A DNA stretch of 64,000 nt from contig NZ_CP007474.1 in assembly GCF_000632845.1 (NCBI RefSeq), forward strand, positions 124,001-188,000. Direction: 5' to 3'. The notes under the pieces are model-generated. The model searched no databases. It worked only from the letters and a program-made list of their open reading frames with translations, and was not told the origin of the DNA. A program made the translations under genes and the position numbers. Origin of the DNA: Ehrlichia japonica. GTDB lineage: Bacteria; Pseudomonadota; Alphaproteobacteria; Rickettsiales; Anaplasmataceae. Below are positions 35,094-44,335 of the stretch, in pieces (positions within the stretch are counted from its first letter, which is position 1; each line of letters begins with the position of its first letter).

Positions 35094-36161
35094 ATGATAG
35101 TGGTAAGTAAGCAAGATGTATTAGATGCATTGTTGACAGTTATTGATCGTAATAGCAATAAAAATGTTATTGAATTGGGATTAATAAGGTCCGTATTAGT
35201 AAATGATAATATTGTGCATTGTATATTGAATTTATCAGATGAGCATCCAATAGAACAAAAAAATATGATTGAAAAAAAATGTAGGGATGCAATTAATGCT
35301 GTACCAAATCTTAAAGAGTTGAAAATTGTGTTTATTACTACACATAATGCTGTTAATGGAATAAATAAAAAAATGCCTGTAAACAAGATATCGATTCCGG
35401 GGATAAAAAATATAATACTTATATCTTCAGGTAAAGGTGGTGTAGGTAAGTCTACAATTGCTGTGAATATAGCACTGTCTTTATTACGAAAAGGATATAA
35501 ATCAGCATTAGTTGATCTTGATATTTATGGACCATCCATACCTCATATGTTGGGTCTTAAAAAGACTACTAATCCTGAAATAGATCATAATAATTACATG
35601 ATTCCAATTACGAGATATGGTCTTAAAAGTATGTCAATAGGATATTTGATTGATAAAAATAATGCTGCTATTTGGCGTGGTCCTATGGTGACAAAGGCAA
35701 TATATAGTCTCATGATAAATACAGTGTGGGGGGAAGTAGATTATTTAGTAATAGATACACCTCCTGGTACAGGTGATGTACACATTAGTCTTGTTGAGAA
35801 ATTTAAAGTTACTGGTGTTGTTGTGGTTTCTACGCCTCAAGATTTAGCTATTATTGATGCAGTAAAGATATGTGATATGATGAAGAAAATGAATGTTCAT
35901 ATTATTGGGCTAGTAGAGAATATGAGTTATTTCATCAATTCTGATTCTGGTGATAAGACTTACATTTTTGGTAAACAAGGCGTACATAGAATAGCAAGTG
36001 AATTGAATGTAGATTTTCTTGGGGAGGTAGCATTGTATCCTCAAATATGTAGTGTGGCGGAATTGGGAGATCCATTGGCATTGGATCATGAGATATGTAA
36101 GATTTATGATAATATTACTGATAATGTATTACATAGTATGAAAAATAAATGTATAAATTAA
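35094..36161 (+). CDS. mrp: Mrp/ApbC family P-loop ATPase lacking the CxxC pair
   Basis: Mrp/Nbp35-type ATPase implicated in Fe-S cluster carriage. About 355 aa: an N-terminal MIP18/DUF59 domain (about 1-90) and a deviant Walker A 'SGKGGVGKS' (G113 onward), followed by 'DTPPGTGD'. In E. coli Mrp a CxxC after 'ENMS' binds the bridging cluster; here the matching residues are N282 and S285 ('ENMSYFINSDSG'), so the usual ligands are absent. I recall that other alphaproteobacterial Mrp proteins are also Cys-less here. Starts ATG 35094 or GTG 35100 are both possible (AGG 35091-35093 favours the GTG); GTG 35067 is less likely. Confidence 0.94.
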   Translation: MIVVSKQDVLDALLTVIDRNSNKNVIELGLIRSVLVNDNIVHCILNLSDEHPIEQKNMIEKKCRDAINAVPNLKELKIVFITTHNAVNGINKKMPVNKISIPGIKNIILISSGKGGVGKSTIAVNIALSLLRKGYKSALVDLDIYGPSIPHMLGLKKTTNPEIDHNNYMIPITRYGLKSMSIGYLIDKNNAAIWRGPMVTKAIYSLMINTVWGEVDYLVIDTPPGTGDVHISLVEKFKVTGVVVVSTPQDLAIIDAVKICDMMKKMNVHIIGLVENMSYFINSDSGDKTYIFGKQGVHRIASELNVDFLGEVALYPQICSVAELGDPLALDHEICKIYDNITDNVLHSMKNKCIN

Positions 36162-36967
36162 TATTATGATTGTTGTGTTTTTGTCATTTTATTCTCATCA
36201 TGTAAGAATTTATACCGTTATTTCTTAATAATCAAAGGTTATCTATATTGTGAAGTTTACCTAACTAAAAAAGTGTATATGTAATTGTGGTCTATCAAGT
36301 TAGTGCTTGGAGGTATGTATGAGATTGTATTGTGTCAAAATATGGGTATTGAGTGACTGTAGAATGGTGATTGTTAATTCTTTATAGTGTTTTTATCATG
36401 GTTATATAAGATTCTATAGCATTTTTTTCAAACTATATATTGCAATGACTAAAGTTCCTTTGCTCAAGAGTATATGTAATTGTGGTATATCAAGTGGTGT
36501 TTAGAGGTATGTATGAGATTGTATTGTATCAAAATATGGGTATTGAGTGACTATAGAATGGTGATTGTTAATTCTTTATAGTGTTTTCATCATGGGTACA
36601 TAATATTCTATAGCATTTTTTTTTCAAAACTATATTGCAATGACTAAAGTTTTCTTGCTTAGAAGTGTGTAACTATTATCTATGAGTATTATTGTCATAT
36701 TTTGGATATCGTTACGTTATTCTGAAGAAATTGAAATTATCAGAATAGTTTATAAGTGTTTAGTAAAATGTCATTCCTTTGCCTGTGATTTCATTAGTCT
36801 TTACGGAATTTCCGGGTAAATTAGGTAGTGTTTATTATCAGGGTATTTGTACTTGAGAAAGGCAATGTATCTTACAAAAATGTAATGGATGAAACTGGTA
36901 GGCAACTGATATTAAATTCTAAAATTTTGATATGTTATTCTAAGCTTAAACTGATATAACTGTAGAG
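36162..36967. repeat. two-copy 195-bp tandem repeat in the mrp / popZ gap
   Basis: Copy 1 is about 36276-36470 and copy 2 about 36471-36665. Both contain 'TATATGTAATTGTGG', 'GAGGTATGTATGAGATTGTATTG', 'AGAATGGTGATTGTTAATTC' and 'TGCAATGACTAAAGTT'. They differ by scattered substitutions and small indels. No coding frame. 36666-36967 is spacer with the small palindrome CGGAATTTCCG near 36797. Confidence 0.92.
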
Positions 36968-37702
36968 TTAGCTTTGATTCGATTTCTTTATAATATGTTT
37001 TATTTCTTTTTCTACTATTTCTTTTACTAACTTCTGTAGATTGTTGTTAAGCCATGTTGACAACTCTGGTTTAAGCATCTTTATTACTAGTTCTTCTACT
37101 GTAGGACTTTTATCATTTGAAATATTAGGTGGTTTTGTATAATTATGTATTTGCGTTATTAGCTTTTTTATTTCTTCACTATTTGCAACTATATTTTCAG
37201 GTGATACTAGATTTTCTGTTATAAGGCTATTTTGTTGATGAATACCTTTTATTTCTGATGTATTGTCAATTTTAGATATTTCTTCTGAAAGAGTGTGTGT
37301 TGTCGTTAATCTTGTTTCTTGAGATGATAGCCGTTGGGTTGATTGCTCTATTGATATGAATTGATTTATATTGGATAATTGATCAGGATAAATTTTTTCT
37401 TTTGTAACAGATACTTGTATGTCTGGTTGTGTTGTGTTTTGATATGACTGATATGTTGTTGTTGGTAAATCTGTTATTGATTGGAATGTTTTATTTATTT
37501 CATTTAATGTGTTGTGTACATGTTGTATGTTATGTAGTTCTATGGAATTTTCTGGATTTTCTAAATTTAGTACTTCATTATCAGGATCACTACTAGCATC
37601 ATGCTCTGCAATAACGTGATCTGCACTATCATTGCCAGATATGACTTTCCTAATATTTGCAATTACTTCTTTAAGGGGTTGAAAGTTATTAGTATTACTC
37701 AT
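36968..37702 (-). CDS. popZ: PopZ-like polar organising protein (DUF2497)
   Basis: 244 aa. PopZ forms a polymeric matrix at the cell pole that anchors the chromosome origin and cell-cycle regulators in alphaproteobacteria. Seen: the N-terminal short motif 'LKEVIANIRKVIS' (about 10-22), a long low-complexity acidic, Asn/Gln/Thr/Ser-rich middle, and the diagnostic C-terminal helices 'VEELVIKMLKPELSTWLN' and 'LVKEIVEKEIKHIIKK'. This matches the PopZ three-part layout. The start overlaps the 3' end of tolC by 8 bp. CtrA, a cell-cycle regulator in related bacteria, is encoded at 44.3 kb. Confidence 0.85.
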   Translation of the reverse strand: MSNTNNFQPLKEVIANIRKVISGNDSADHVIAEHDASSDPDNEVLNLENPENSIELHNIQHVHNTLNEINKTFQSITDLPTTTYQSYQNTTQPDIQVSVTKEKIYPDQLSNINQFISIEQSTQRLSSQETRLTTTHTLSEEISKIDNTSEIKGIHQQNSLITENLVSPENIVANSEEIKKLITQIHNYTKPPNISNDKSPTVEELVIKMLKPELSTWLNNNLQKLVKEIVEKEIKHIIKKSNQS

Positions 37703-38987
37703 AAGTTTTTATATTAAATAAATTAATGTTCAGCTGTCCTATTAATGCAAGTAAATTATATATACTTATTACAACATTACTTTGTACATTAACAAGATTG
37801 ACTTTTGCTTTTAAAAGTTCTTGTTCGGCATCTAACACATCTAGGACTGTTCTTAAATTTAACTCTGCTTCCTGTTTTATTCCAAGTAATGTTACTTCTG
37901 AATATTTCACAGAGTCTTGAGCTGCTTGTAGCATAGAATTAGCTGTGGAAATATTTTCCCAATTTAAAATTACAGATTCTTTTATAGTATTTAACACTTC
38001 ATAATGTGAATACATTTTTTGTTTTATTGCAAGTTGTGATTGTGTAATGGCAGCAATGTTTAGACCTTGTTGAAATATAGGTAATGACATTTTTATTTCA
38101 AAAAAGTTATCGACTTTTTTAGGGATCATGTGAGATTTATTAGTATAAGTATAGGAATTTATTGATGATATGCTTACGGATGGGAGTAAGTGTGCAATTG
38201 CTATTAAAGCACCTTGTTTTGTTGCTTTGTATCCATTGTGGGATGCCTGTAGAGAGAGGTTATTTTTTTGAGCTATTTCTAGAGCTTCTTCTACAGATGA
38301 TGGTATTGTTGGTATAGTAGGATTTTGTAAATCTGTTGGTATTTCTCCAGTTATATGAATATAGTTAGCTTCTGCAATTTTCATTTCTCCATGAGCCTTG
38401 ATTAATTCTGATGTAGCTGATGATAATCTAGCAGTAGCTAATGAAACATCTGTTTTAGTAACCTCTCCTAGAGAAAAACGTTTTTGTGTAGCTATTAGGT
38501 GTTCTGTTAATACTTTTTTAGTATGTTGTGTTAATTTATATACTTCAGCTGTTGTTAAAACCTTCATGTAAGCTTTAATTGTCTTAAGTATAATGTTTTG
38601 TTTCTCTAGTGAAAAGTTGATATCTTCTATATTTGCTAGGTATTTTGACTGTTGAAAAGCAGCAACATCAGCTCCTCCATTGAATATCTGTTGAGTTACT
38701 GTGAGGCTCATGGTTCTATTGTCATTACTATTTAAAGAGAGTTCTGGTTGATATGCCTGCAAAGAATATACAACTGATGGTAAAAATTTTGATAGGCTAT
38801 TCAATTTTATTTTTTGTTTGTTTTCTAATGAATGGTAAAACTTTGCTTTTATGTTGGCATTATTTGATAATGCTGCATGTAAAGCTTCATCTAAATTGGT
38901 ACAATAGCTGTTGTTAGGTATGATTGATATGATATACATCAATATCAATGTACAGCAAATCTTATGCATATTAAATTTGATTATCAT
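37695..38987 (-). CDS. tolC: TolC-family outer-membrane efflux / type I secretion channel
   Basis: 430-aa outer-membrane channel of the TolC family, which forms trimers for type I secretion or drug efflux; in Ehrlichia, type I secretion of tandem-repeat effectors is established. A signal peptide (about 1-29, 'NNSYC') precedes repeated coiled-coil helices typical of the OEP domain: 'ALHAALSNNANIKAKFYH' and 'VTKTDVSLATARLSSATSEL', with the second half repeat including 'ALEIAQKNNLSLQASHNGYKAT' and 'NLRTVLDVLDAEQELLKAKVN' (in part). Length is normal. It is the upstream gene of a two-gene unit with the PopZ-like gene. Confidence 0.93.
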   Translation of the reverse strand: MIIKFNMHKICCTLILMYIISIIPNNSYCTNLDEALHAALSNNANIKAKFYHSLENKQKIKLNSLSKFLPSVVYSLQAYQPELSLNSNDNRTMSLTVTQQIFNGGADVAAFQQSKYLANIEDINFSLEKQNIILKTIKAYMKVLTTAEVYKLTQHTKKVLTEHLIATQKRFSLGEVTKTDVSLATARLSSATSELIKAHGEMKIAEANYIHITGEIPTDLQNPTIPTIPSSVEEALEIAQKNNLSLQASHNGYKATKQGALIAIAHLLPSVSISSINSYTYTNKSHMIPKKVDNFFEIKMSLPIFQQGLNIAAITQSQLAIKQKMYSHYEVLNTIKESVILNWENISTANSMLQAAQDSVKYSEVTLLGIKQEAELNLRTVLDVLDAEQELLKAKVNLVNVQSNVVISIYNLLALIGQLNINLFNIKTYE

Positions 38988-39545
38988 TAAAATGCTACCA
39001 ACATTATGTCAAAAAACAATACTAGCAATGATTAAACTGTAATTAATTTTGATTAGCAAGAATTAAGTGTGAAGTTTAGTTAATTCAGTTCTATATTGTT
39101 ACTTAACTTGTAAGTTATAAATTTCATGGATCTTATTAGAGCAAACACAAAGAAAGCATATAGTGGAGGTATTGAAAAAATTTAACTAAGTTAAATTAAG
39201 CTACATTAAATTACTACTAAGTATGCATTTACGATACATGCGTATGTTAAGTTTAGGTAGGAGATATTATAAAAAAAGTTCTATTTTATATTAGGTAGGT
39301 CATTAGTATAGCAATTATTATTCAGCTCTACATATAATAAGTCCAAGTTTTTTCTCAGTGTTATTTAAGGATAATAATTGGTAATCTTTTGAAGATATAA
39401 ATAATGTTATTTGTGTTACAGTAGGCAATGTAAGGTTGCAGTGTCTTTCATGTATGGAGCTTGTGGAAGGAGTAAATAAATATAAAGTTAGTTTTTATTG
39501 ACAAAAATTAATTCTGTGATTACCATGAAAATTTATTAACGATAG
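38988..39545. other. divergent gap tolC / rplM
   Basis: About 560 bp, the promoter region of both units. It includes a small 13-bp palindrome TTAACT-A-AGTTAA at about 39182-39194 in a TTAA-rich patch, but such sites are common by chance at this base composition. No gene seen. Confidence 0.5.
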
Positions 39546-40016
39546 ATGCAAATGGAGACTTTTTCTTTAAAGGCAAGTCAGGTAAAGAAGCGTTGGGTTG
39601 TGATAGATGCAACTGGGGTGGTAGTCGGTAGACTTGCTGCTTTTGTTGCTAATGTGTTGCGCGGTAAGGATAAACCTGAGTATACGCCTCATATGGATTG
39701 TGGGGATAATGTTATTATAATTAATGCAGAGAAGGTTCAATTTACTGGTAATAAATTGAAAAATAAGGTCTATTATAGACACACTGGATATCCTGGTGGA
39801 CTAAAAAGCTGTACGCCAGCTGATTTATTCTTGAATAAACATTCGGAACGTATAATTAATATGGCAGTTCGTCGCATGCTAAGTACTGGTCCAATGGCAC
39901 GTCGTCGTTTAAAAAATTTATATATATACTCAGGTTCAGAACATAAGCATGATGCACAACAACCTGTAAAATTAGATTTTTTATCAATAAATGCGAAAAA
40001 TAATAAGAGGAGATAA
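39546..40016 (+). CDS. rplM: 50S ribosomal protein L13
   Basis: Large-subunit ribosomal protein, 156 aa. Seen: '[20 protein letters not shown]', '[20 protein letters not shown]', '[12 protein letters not shown]', and '[19 protein letters not shown]', all conserved. Start ATG 39546. It overlaps the rpsI start by 1 nt (TAATG), the usual L13-S9 pair, so the two are co-translated. Confidence 0.98.
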   Translation: MQMETFSLKASQVKKRWVVIDATGVVVGRLAAFVANVLRGKDKPEYTPHMDCGDNVIIINAEKVQFTGNKLKNKVYYRHTGYPGGLKSCTPADLFLNKHSERIINMAVRRMLSTGPMARRRLKNLYIYSGSEHKHDAQQPVKLDFLSINAKNNKRR

Positions 40017-40474
40017 TGGAGAGTAATCCTGATATGTTATCTGATCATCAACAAGATGGTAATGTTAAAGCTGTAAAAGTAGATGCTCGTGGCCGTGCTT
40101 ATGGCACAGGTAAAAGGAAAGAAGCTGTTGCACGAGTATGGTTAACAGTGGGTAAAGGGAATGTTACTGTTAATGGCTTGGATATTTTTAGCTATTTTAA
40201 GAAAAATACCTTGTGCAAGAAGGTTTATAATCCATTTATTGTGACATCAACTTCTGGATGTTATAATGTTGTTGCCACTGTAAGTGGTGGTGGAATTTCA
40301 GGTCAGGCTGGGGCTGTTGCTCATGGAATTAGTAAAGCGCTAAAAGATATTAATCCCAGTCTTCATTCTATTCTGAGAGCAGGTGGATTCTTAACAAGGG
40401 ATTCGCGTGTTGTTGAGCGTAAGAAATATGGTCAACATAAAGCTAGAAAAAGTTGTCAATTTTCAAAAAGATAA
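40016..40474 (+). CDS. rpsI: 30S ribosomal protein S9
   Basis: Small-subunit ribosomal protein, 152 aa. Conserved '[15 protein letters not shown]', '[19 protein letters not shown]' and the C-terminal tail '[17 protein letters not shown]', which reaches the P-site tRNA. A hydrophilic N-terminal extension of about 28 residues precedes the core, as in other alphaproteobacteria. It ends 8 bp before argC. Confidence 0.98.
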   Translation: MESNPDMLSDHQQDGNVKAVKVDARGRAYGTGKRKEAVARVWLTVGKGNVTVNGLDIFSYFKKNTLCKKVYNPFIVTSTSGCYNVVATVSGGGISGQAGAVAHGISKALKDINPSLHSILRAGGFLTRDSRVVERKKYGQHKARKSCQFSKR

Positions 40475-40482
40475 CCTCTTCC

Positions 40483-41523
40483 ATGAGTTATCAAGTATCA
40501 GTTGCCATAGTTGGGGCTACAGGTTATGTAGGTGTGGAGCTAGTACGCTTATTACTATCTCATCCTATGGTCAAAATAAAGTATCTGTGTGCATCTCAAT
40601 CTAGCGGAAAATTACTTTCTTCTAGCCATTTGCACATCTCGCAGGGTGATATGTCTGTTAGTATCTCGTGTTTTGATGATATTGAATTATCTAATGTAGA
40701 TGTGGTTTTTCTATGTTTACCTCATGGTGCATCAAATAACGTTGTAAGAAAAATTCATGATGTAGTAAAAATTATAGATTTATCAGCTGACTTTAGAATT
40801 AAGGATACGGAAATATATAAGCAATGGTATGGACCGCATTGTTGTCCAGATCTTGTAAAAGATTTTGTATACGGATTAACAGAGATATATCGGGAAGATA
40901 TTCAAAAATCACGTTTTATAGCTTGTCCAGGGTGTTATCCTACTTCTGTATTAATACCACTATTTCCATTGTTGAGACTTCGTTTAGTGAAAAGTCATAA
41001 TATAATAGTTGATGCTAAGTCTGGTGTAAGTGGTGCTGGTAGATCTGTTAAACAAGACAAGATGTTTTGTGAAGTTTATGATGTTATTAAATCATATAAA
41101 ATCTCAAGTCATAGGCATATCCCTGAAATAGAACAAGAACTTTGTTTTGCTGCATGTAGAGAAGATATTAATTTACAATTTGTACCTAATTTAATTCCGG
41201 TAAAAAGAGGTATGATATCTAACATATACCTTGAATTAGAAGAAGGTATATCTCTCACTGATGTTCGGGAAGCATTGCTACTTTTTTATAAAGATTCATC
41301 TTTTATCTTTATTGATGAAGAAAAGGCTGTGACAACTAGGTCTGTTGTAGGTACGAATTGTTGTTATTTAGGAGTTTTTCCTGGAAGGATACCTAATACG
41401 GTTATTATAATATCCGTTATAGATAATTTATTAAAAGGTGCTGCTGGTCAAGCAGTGCAAAATTTTAATGTTATGATGTCTTATAATGAAGAGATTGCTT
41501 TATCAAATATTCCTTATTTTTAA
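40483..41523 (+). CDS. argC: N-acetyl-gamma-glutamyl-phosphate reductase
   Basis: NADPH-dependent third step of arginine synthesis. 346 aa. Seen: Rossmann 'VAIVGATGYVGVELVRLL' near the N terminus and catalytic C151 in 'ACPGCYPTS'. ATG 40483 is chosen because the upstream 30 nt overlap rpsI and the family starts near 'VAIVGATG'. It follows rpsI by 8 bp, so it rides on the ribosomal-protein transcript, an odd pairing. Its last about 60 bp and the flank have been duplicated downstream. Confidence 0.95.
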   Translation: MSYQVSVAIVGATGYVGVELVRLLLSHPMVKIKYLCASQSSGKLLSSSHLHISQGDMSVSISCFDDIELSNVDVVFLCLPHGASNNVVRKIHDVVKIIDLSADFRIKDTEIYKQWYGPHCCPDLVKDFVYGLTEIYREDIQKSRFIACPGCYPTSVLIPLFPLLRLRLVKSHNIIVDAKSGVSGAGRSVKQDKMFCEVYDVIKSYKISSHRHIPEIEQELCFAACREDINLQFVPNLIPVKRGMISNIYLELEEGISLTDVREALLLFYKDSSFIFIDEEKAVTTRSVVGTNCCYLGVFPGRIPNTVIIISVIDNLLKGAAGQAVQNFNVMMSYNEEIALSNIPYF

Positions 41524-42147
41524 ATATTTGCTTTAAAAACGTGTAAATTTGTGATCTTGTTGTCTTTAGACAATGTAGTGTTAATCGATCAATATAAAAC
41601 TTTTAATATTGTGATGTTGTTATGAAGAGATTGCTTTATTAAATATTTCTTTCCTGCTTAAGGTATGTAATTTGCGATATGTTTTTACAGATAATTTGTC
41701 CTATCAGCCAGGTTTAATATATTATATTTCAGAAATTGTGTTATTGAAATTTTTTTGTCTGCTTTGAGACATGTGTCTAGGTTTATGATATGTTGATGTC
41801 GATAATCTATCGAGTTGATAGCAGTATAAGTTTAAGTGTTTTGTATCCTACAATAAAAGGACTGCTTCATAAAATGTTAAAAATTGTATTTTTTCAAATT
41901 AGTAGTAGATTTTATTAGAAAAATTATTACTGTATTAAATATCACATTTGTTTCTTTATGTATGGATATGTTTTTGTGTATTATTTGAAGATCTTATATG
42001 CTTATGTACTTGTTAGTATTTCCTGTTTTAGAAAAGCGTTGACTAGAATATAAAGGGTATTAGTATATTAAGTTAATAATCATTTGTTGATCTAGTAGAC
42101 TCAAAGGTTTTAGTTGTTTACTTGTTTTGTTGTATTAGAGATTAATT
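41524..42147. repeat. argC / ppa gap with decayed duplicate of the argC 3' end
   Basis: 'GAAGAGATTGCTTTAT' at 41488 in argC recurs at 41624 (136 bp later), flanked by similar sequence ('TTTTAATATTGTGATGTTG' and 'AAATATTTCTTTCCTGC'). A weaker third trace lies near 41735-41800 ('ATTGTGTTATTGAAATTTTTTTG'). The rest of the 620 bp is AT-rich spacer. Confidence 0.75.
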
Positions 42148-42666
42148 ATGAATTTAGATAATGTGACTAGTGGTGATAATGTACCTAAAGAAATCAATGT
42201 TATTATTGAGATTAGCCAGAATTCATGTCCGGTAAAATATGAGTTTGATAAAAAGAAGAACTTATTTTGTGTAGATAGGTTTTTACCAACTTCTATGTAT
42301 TATCCATGTAATTATGGATTTATTCCACATACTTGTGCTGGGGATGGTGATCCTGTTGATGTTTTAGTCGCAACTAGATTTCCTGTAATGTCTGGGGTAG
42401 TGATTTGTGCAAGGCCAGTTGGTGTATTGGTTATGCATGATGAAGGTGGGGAAGATGTAAAAATATTGGCTGTACCTGTAAATAAGCTGGATCAATACTA
42501 TAATAATATAAAGGATTATTCTGATTTTCCTGTATCTTTTTTAAATTCAATATCTCATTTTTTCACTTTTTATAAGAAACTAGAAGAAGATAAATTTGTA
42601 TCTGTAGAAGGTTGGAAAAATATTACAGTTGCAGAGAAATTGATATTAAGTGCTTTAGTTGAATAG
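42148..42666 (+). CDS. ppa: inorganic pyrophosphatase
   Basis: Soluble family I pyrophosphatase that pulls biosynthetic reactions forward by hydrolysing PPi. 172 aa, normal length. The metal-binding motif 'DGDPVDVLV' has acidic residues D66, D68 and D71; also 'YPCNYGFIP' and 'VEGWKN'. Monocistronic with long gaps on both sides. Confidence 0.97.
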   Translation: MNLDNVTSGDNVPKEINVIIEISQNSCPVKYEFDKKKNLFCVDRFLPTSMYYPCNYGFIPHTCAGDGDPVDVLVATRFPVMSGVVICARPVGVLVMHDEGGEDVKILAVPVNKLDQYYNNIKDYSDFPVSFLNSISHFFTFYKKLEEDKFVSVEGWKNITVAEKLILSALVE

Positions 42667-43224
42667 ATATAGTGATATTTTAAGTTGCAGTATCTATATA
42701 GTATACCTGGTTATTAGAAACAGTGTTTAGATTTATTGTTGCATTAAAAGCAGTTTTTATTAGGTGTAGTTATTGAATAATTACAAGATTTTTTTATTGG
42801 GGTAGTTAATTCGATTTAATATAAGTATGGGATTATTTATATATTGGTTATGATCCCATAAATATAAGTTGCTAATAATGCAAAAATATAAGTCTTCTTG
42901 AGAATGTTTGAAAGCTTAGTTGATTGGGGGTCTAGTATTGTTAATGGATTACTGTTTTTATGTTACATGGCAATAGTTAGATTAATTAATAATCATTATT
43001 TCTTGGAAATTATTAGTAGTGGGTATACTAATAACTGTTTTTTTCTTAGATGTTAAAAATTGTATATTACTATCATTGTTCGGTTGGTTACCAAATTGGT
43101 ATATAAGATCTAATAGTATGCAAGTTCAGTTGTATAGCACTTTATGTTAAAAATTACTTTTTTATATGCCACTACTGATTTTATGTAAATCTTAGAATTA
43201 CTCGCTAGTAGTTTTATGATTTAG
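42667..43224. other. non-coding gap ppa / XRE-S24 regulator
   Basis: About 560 bp AT-rich spacer. Contains the small near-palindrome ACCAA-A-TTGGT near 43090. No gene or strong terminator seen. The regulator operator begins at its right edge. Confidence 0.5.
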
Positions 43225-43254
43225 TATTCACTGTTAGTGAATAATTCAATTATT
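43225..43254. promoter_or_regulatory. two overlapping inverted repeats, putative operator
   Basis: TATTCACT-GTT-AGTGAATA (43225-43243, 8-bp perfect arms) overlaps AATAATT-C-AATTATT (43240-43254, 7-bp perfect arms). They lie 64-93 bp upstream of the XRE/S24 regulator start. Position and symmetry suggest an operator bound by a dimeric helix-turn-helix protein, most simply the product of the next gene acting on itself. Confidence 0.6.
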
Positions 43255-43317
43255 GCTTGAGTTTATGTACTTTAAATTGTACAAAAATGTAATAAATATT
43301 AACTGTAAGGTGAATTT

Positions 43318-43953
43318 ATGAAAACAAGTAGTGATAATAGTATGATAGTTACTAGAATGAAGTATCAAATGGACAAGATGGGAATAAATGCACGTGAACT
43401 AGCTCATAAAGCTGATGTTGGGAAGTCTTTTGTATATGATATACTGAGTGGCAAGTCAACAAATCCTACATCTAAGAAATTAATGGCAATAGCGAAAGTG
43501 TTAAACGTTTCATTATCGTATTTAATTAGTGATGATAATTATACTTATGGACAAAGTAATATTAATATACTACCTGTATATAATTTAGAACTAGAAAATG
43601 GGAAAGTTTCATCTTCAAGTGATGTTATTCTATATCTATCTTCAAACATTAATTTAACTTCTAATATGAAGAATTTACGTGTATATTACGTAAAGGGGGA
43701 TAGTATGATCCCGACATTAATGAATCAAGATGTTGTTTTAGTAGATATAGGGGATAAAATACCTCATCCTGCTGGATTATTTGTTATAGTTGATTCAGTA
43801 GGTGTATCAATTAGGAGATTAGAATATTTAAAAGATAATCAGAAGATAAAGCTACATGTAGTTTCTGATAATAAAAAATATTCTTCTTATGAGTGTCATT
43901 TAGAGGATATGGAAATATTAGGGAGGGTAATTTGGTATGCAAGATCCTTGTGA
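43318..43953 (+). CDS. XRE-family regulator with S24 (LexA/CI-like) domain, catalytic Lys replaced
   Basis: 211-aa DNA-binding regulator. An N-terminal XRE helix-turn-helix (about 10-70; 'INARELAHKADVGKSFVYDIL', in part) joins a C-terminal S24 domain that in LexA and CI mediates dimerisation and self-cleavage. The Ser nucleophile is present as S129 ('KGDSMIPT'). The Lys of the dyad, 37 residues later in LexA (S119/K156), falls on R166 ('SIRRLE'). Self-cleavage is therefore doubtful. AAGG at about 43305-43310 is the ribosome site. Related XRE-S24 regulators occur in alphaproteobacteria without phage. No prophage genes are near. Confidence 0.9.
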   Translation: MKTSSDNSMIVTRMKYQMDKMGINARELAHKADVGKSFVYDILSGKSTNPTSKKLMAIAKVLNVSLSYLISDDNYTYGQSNINILPVYNLELENGKVSSSSDVILYLSSNINLTSNMKNLRVYYVKGDSMIPTLMNQDVVLVDIGDKIPHPAGLFVIVDSVGVSIRRLEYLKDNQKIKLHVVSDNKKYSSYECHLEDMEILGRVIWYARSL

Positions 43954-44335
43954 AAAATAAACATCAAATTTTAAAATTTTTATGTTAGTGTATATGCTTT
44001 TATTAATGTATAATGGTACGTGTGTTAACTATTGGTATTATTAATAAAGTATTAATTTGTGCTTATATATAATCAGTGAAGTATTTTACTAATTGAAGAA
44101 AACTAGGTGTATTGACTATAATGTCCCTAGTAGTCTTTGGGGTAATGTTGTGCTATATATGCAACACAGGGAAAGTATATTACATGTAATTTACTATTAT
44201 ACTTGAATAGCATAGTAACACTATGTATTAACTTTTGATGAAATGTTTAGTTGTTGTAGGTTAATTATGTCTTTAGATTAGTGCTGAGTGCTTTATGTGT
44301 TAAGTTTATTAATTATTGAGTTTTTAGAGGTATTT
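43954..44335 (+). promoter_or_regulatory. ctrA leader with promoter-like boxes and hairpin
   Basis: About 380 bp gap. TTGAAG (44093-44098) and TATAAT (44117-44122) form a -35/-10 pair with 18-bp spacing. About 25 nt further, TGTTGTG...TGCAACA at 44146-44166 can form a 7-pair stem with two wobble pairs. AGAGG at 44326-44330 is the ribosome site of ctrA. The implied 5' leader is about 200 nt. Confidence 0.4.

Noticed and set aside
39170-39215. CtrA binding site (TTAA-N7-TTAA) near tolC/rplM
   Set aside because: The TTAA spacings seen are 5 and 6, and TTAA is frequent by chance at this composition.
43225-43953. Prophage repressor region
   Set aside because: The XRE/S24 gene has no integrase, Cro-like or structural phage genes around it.
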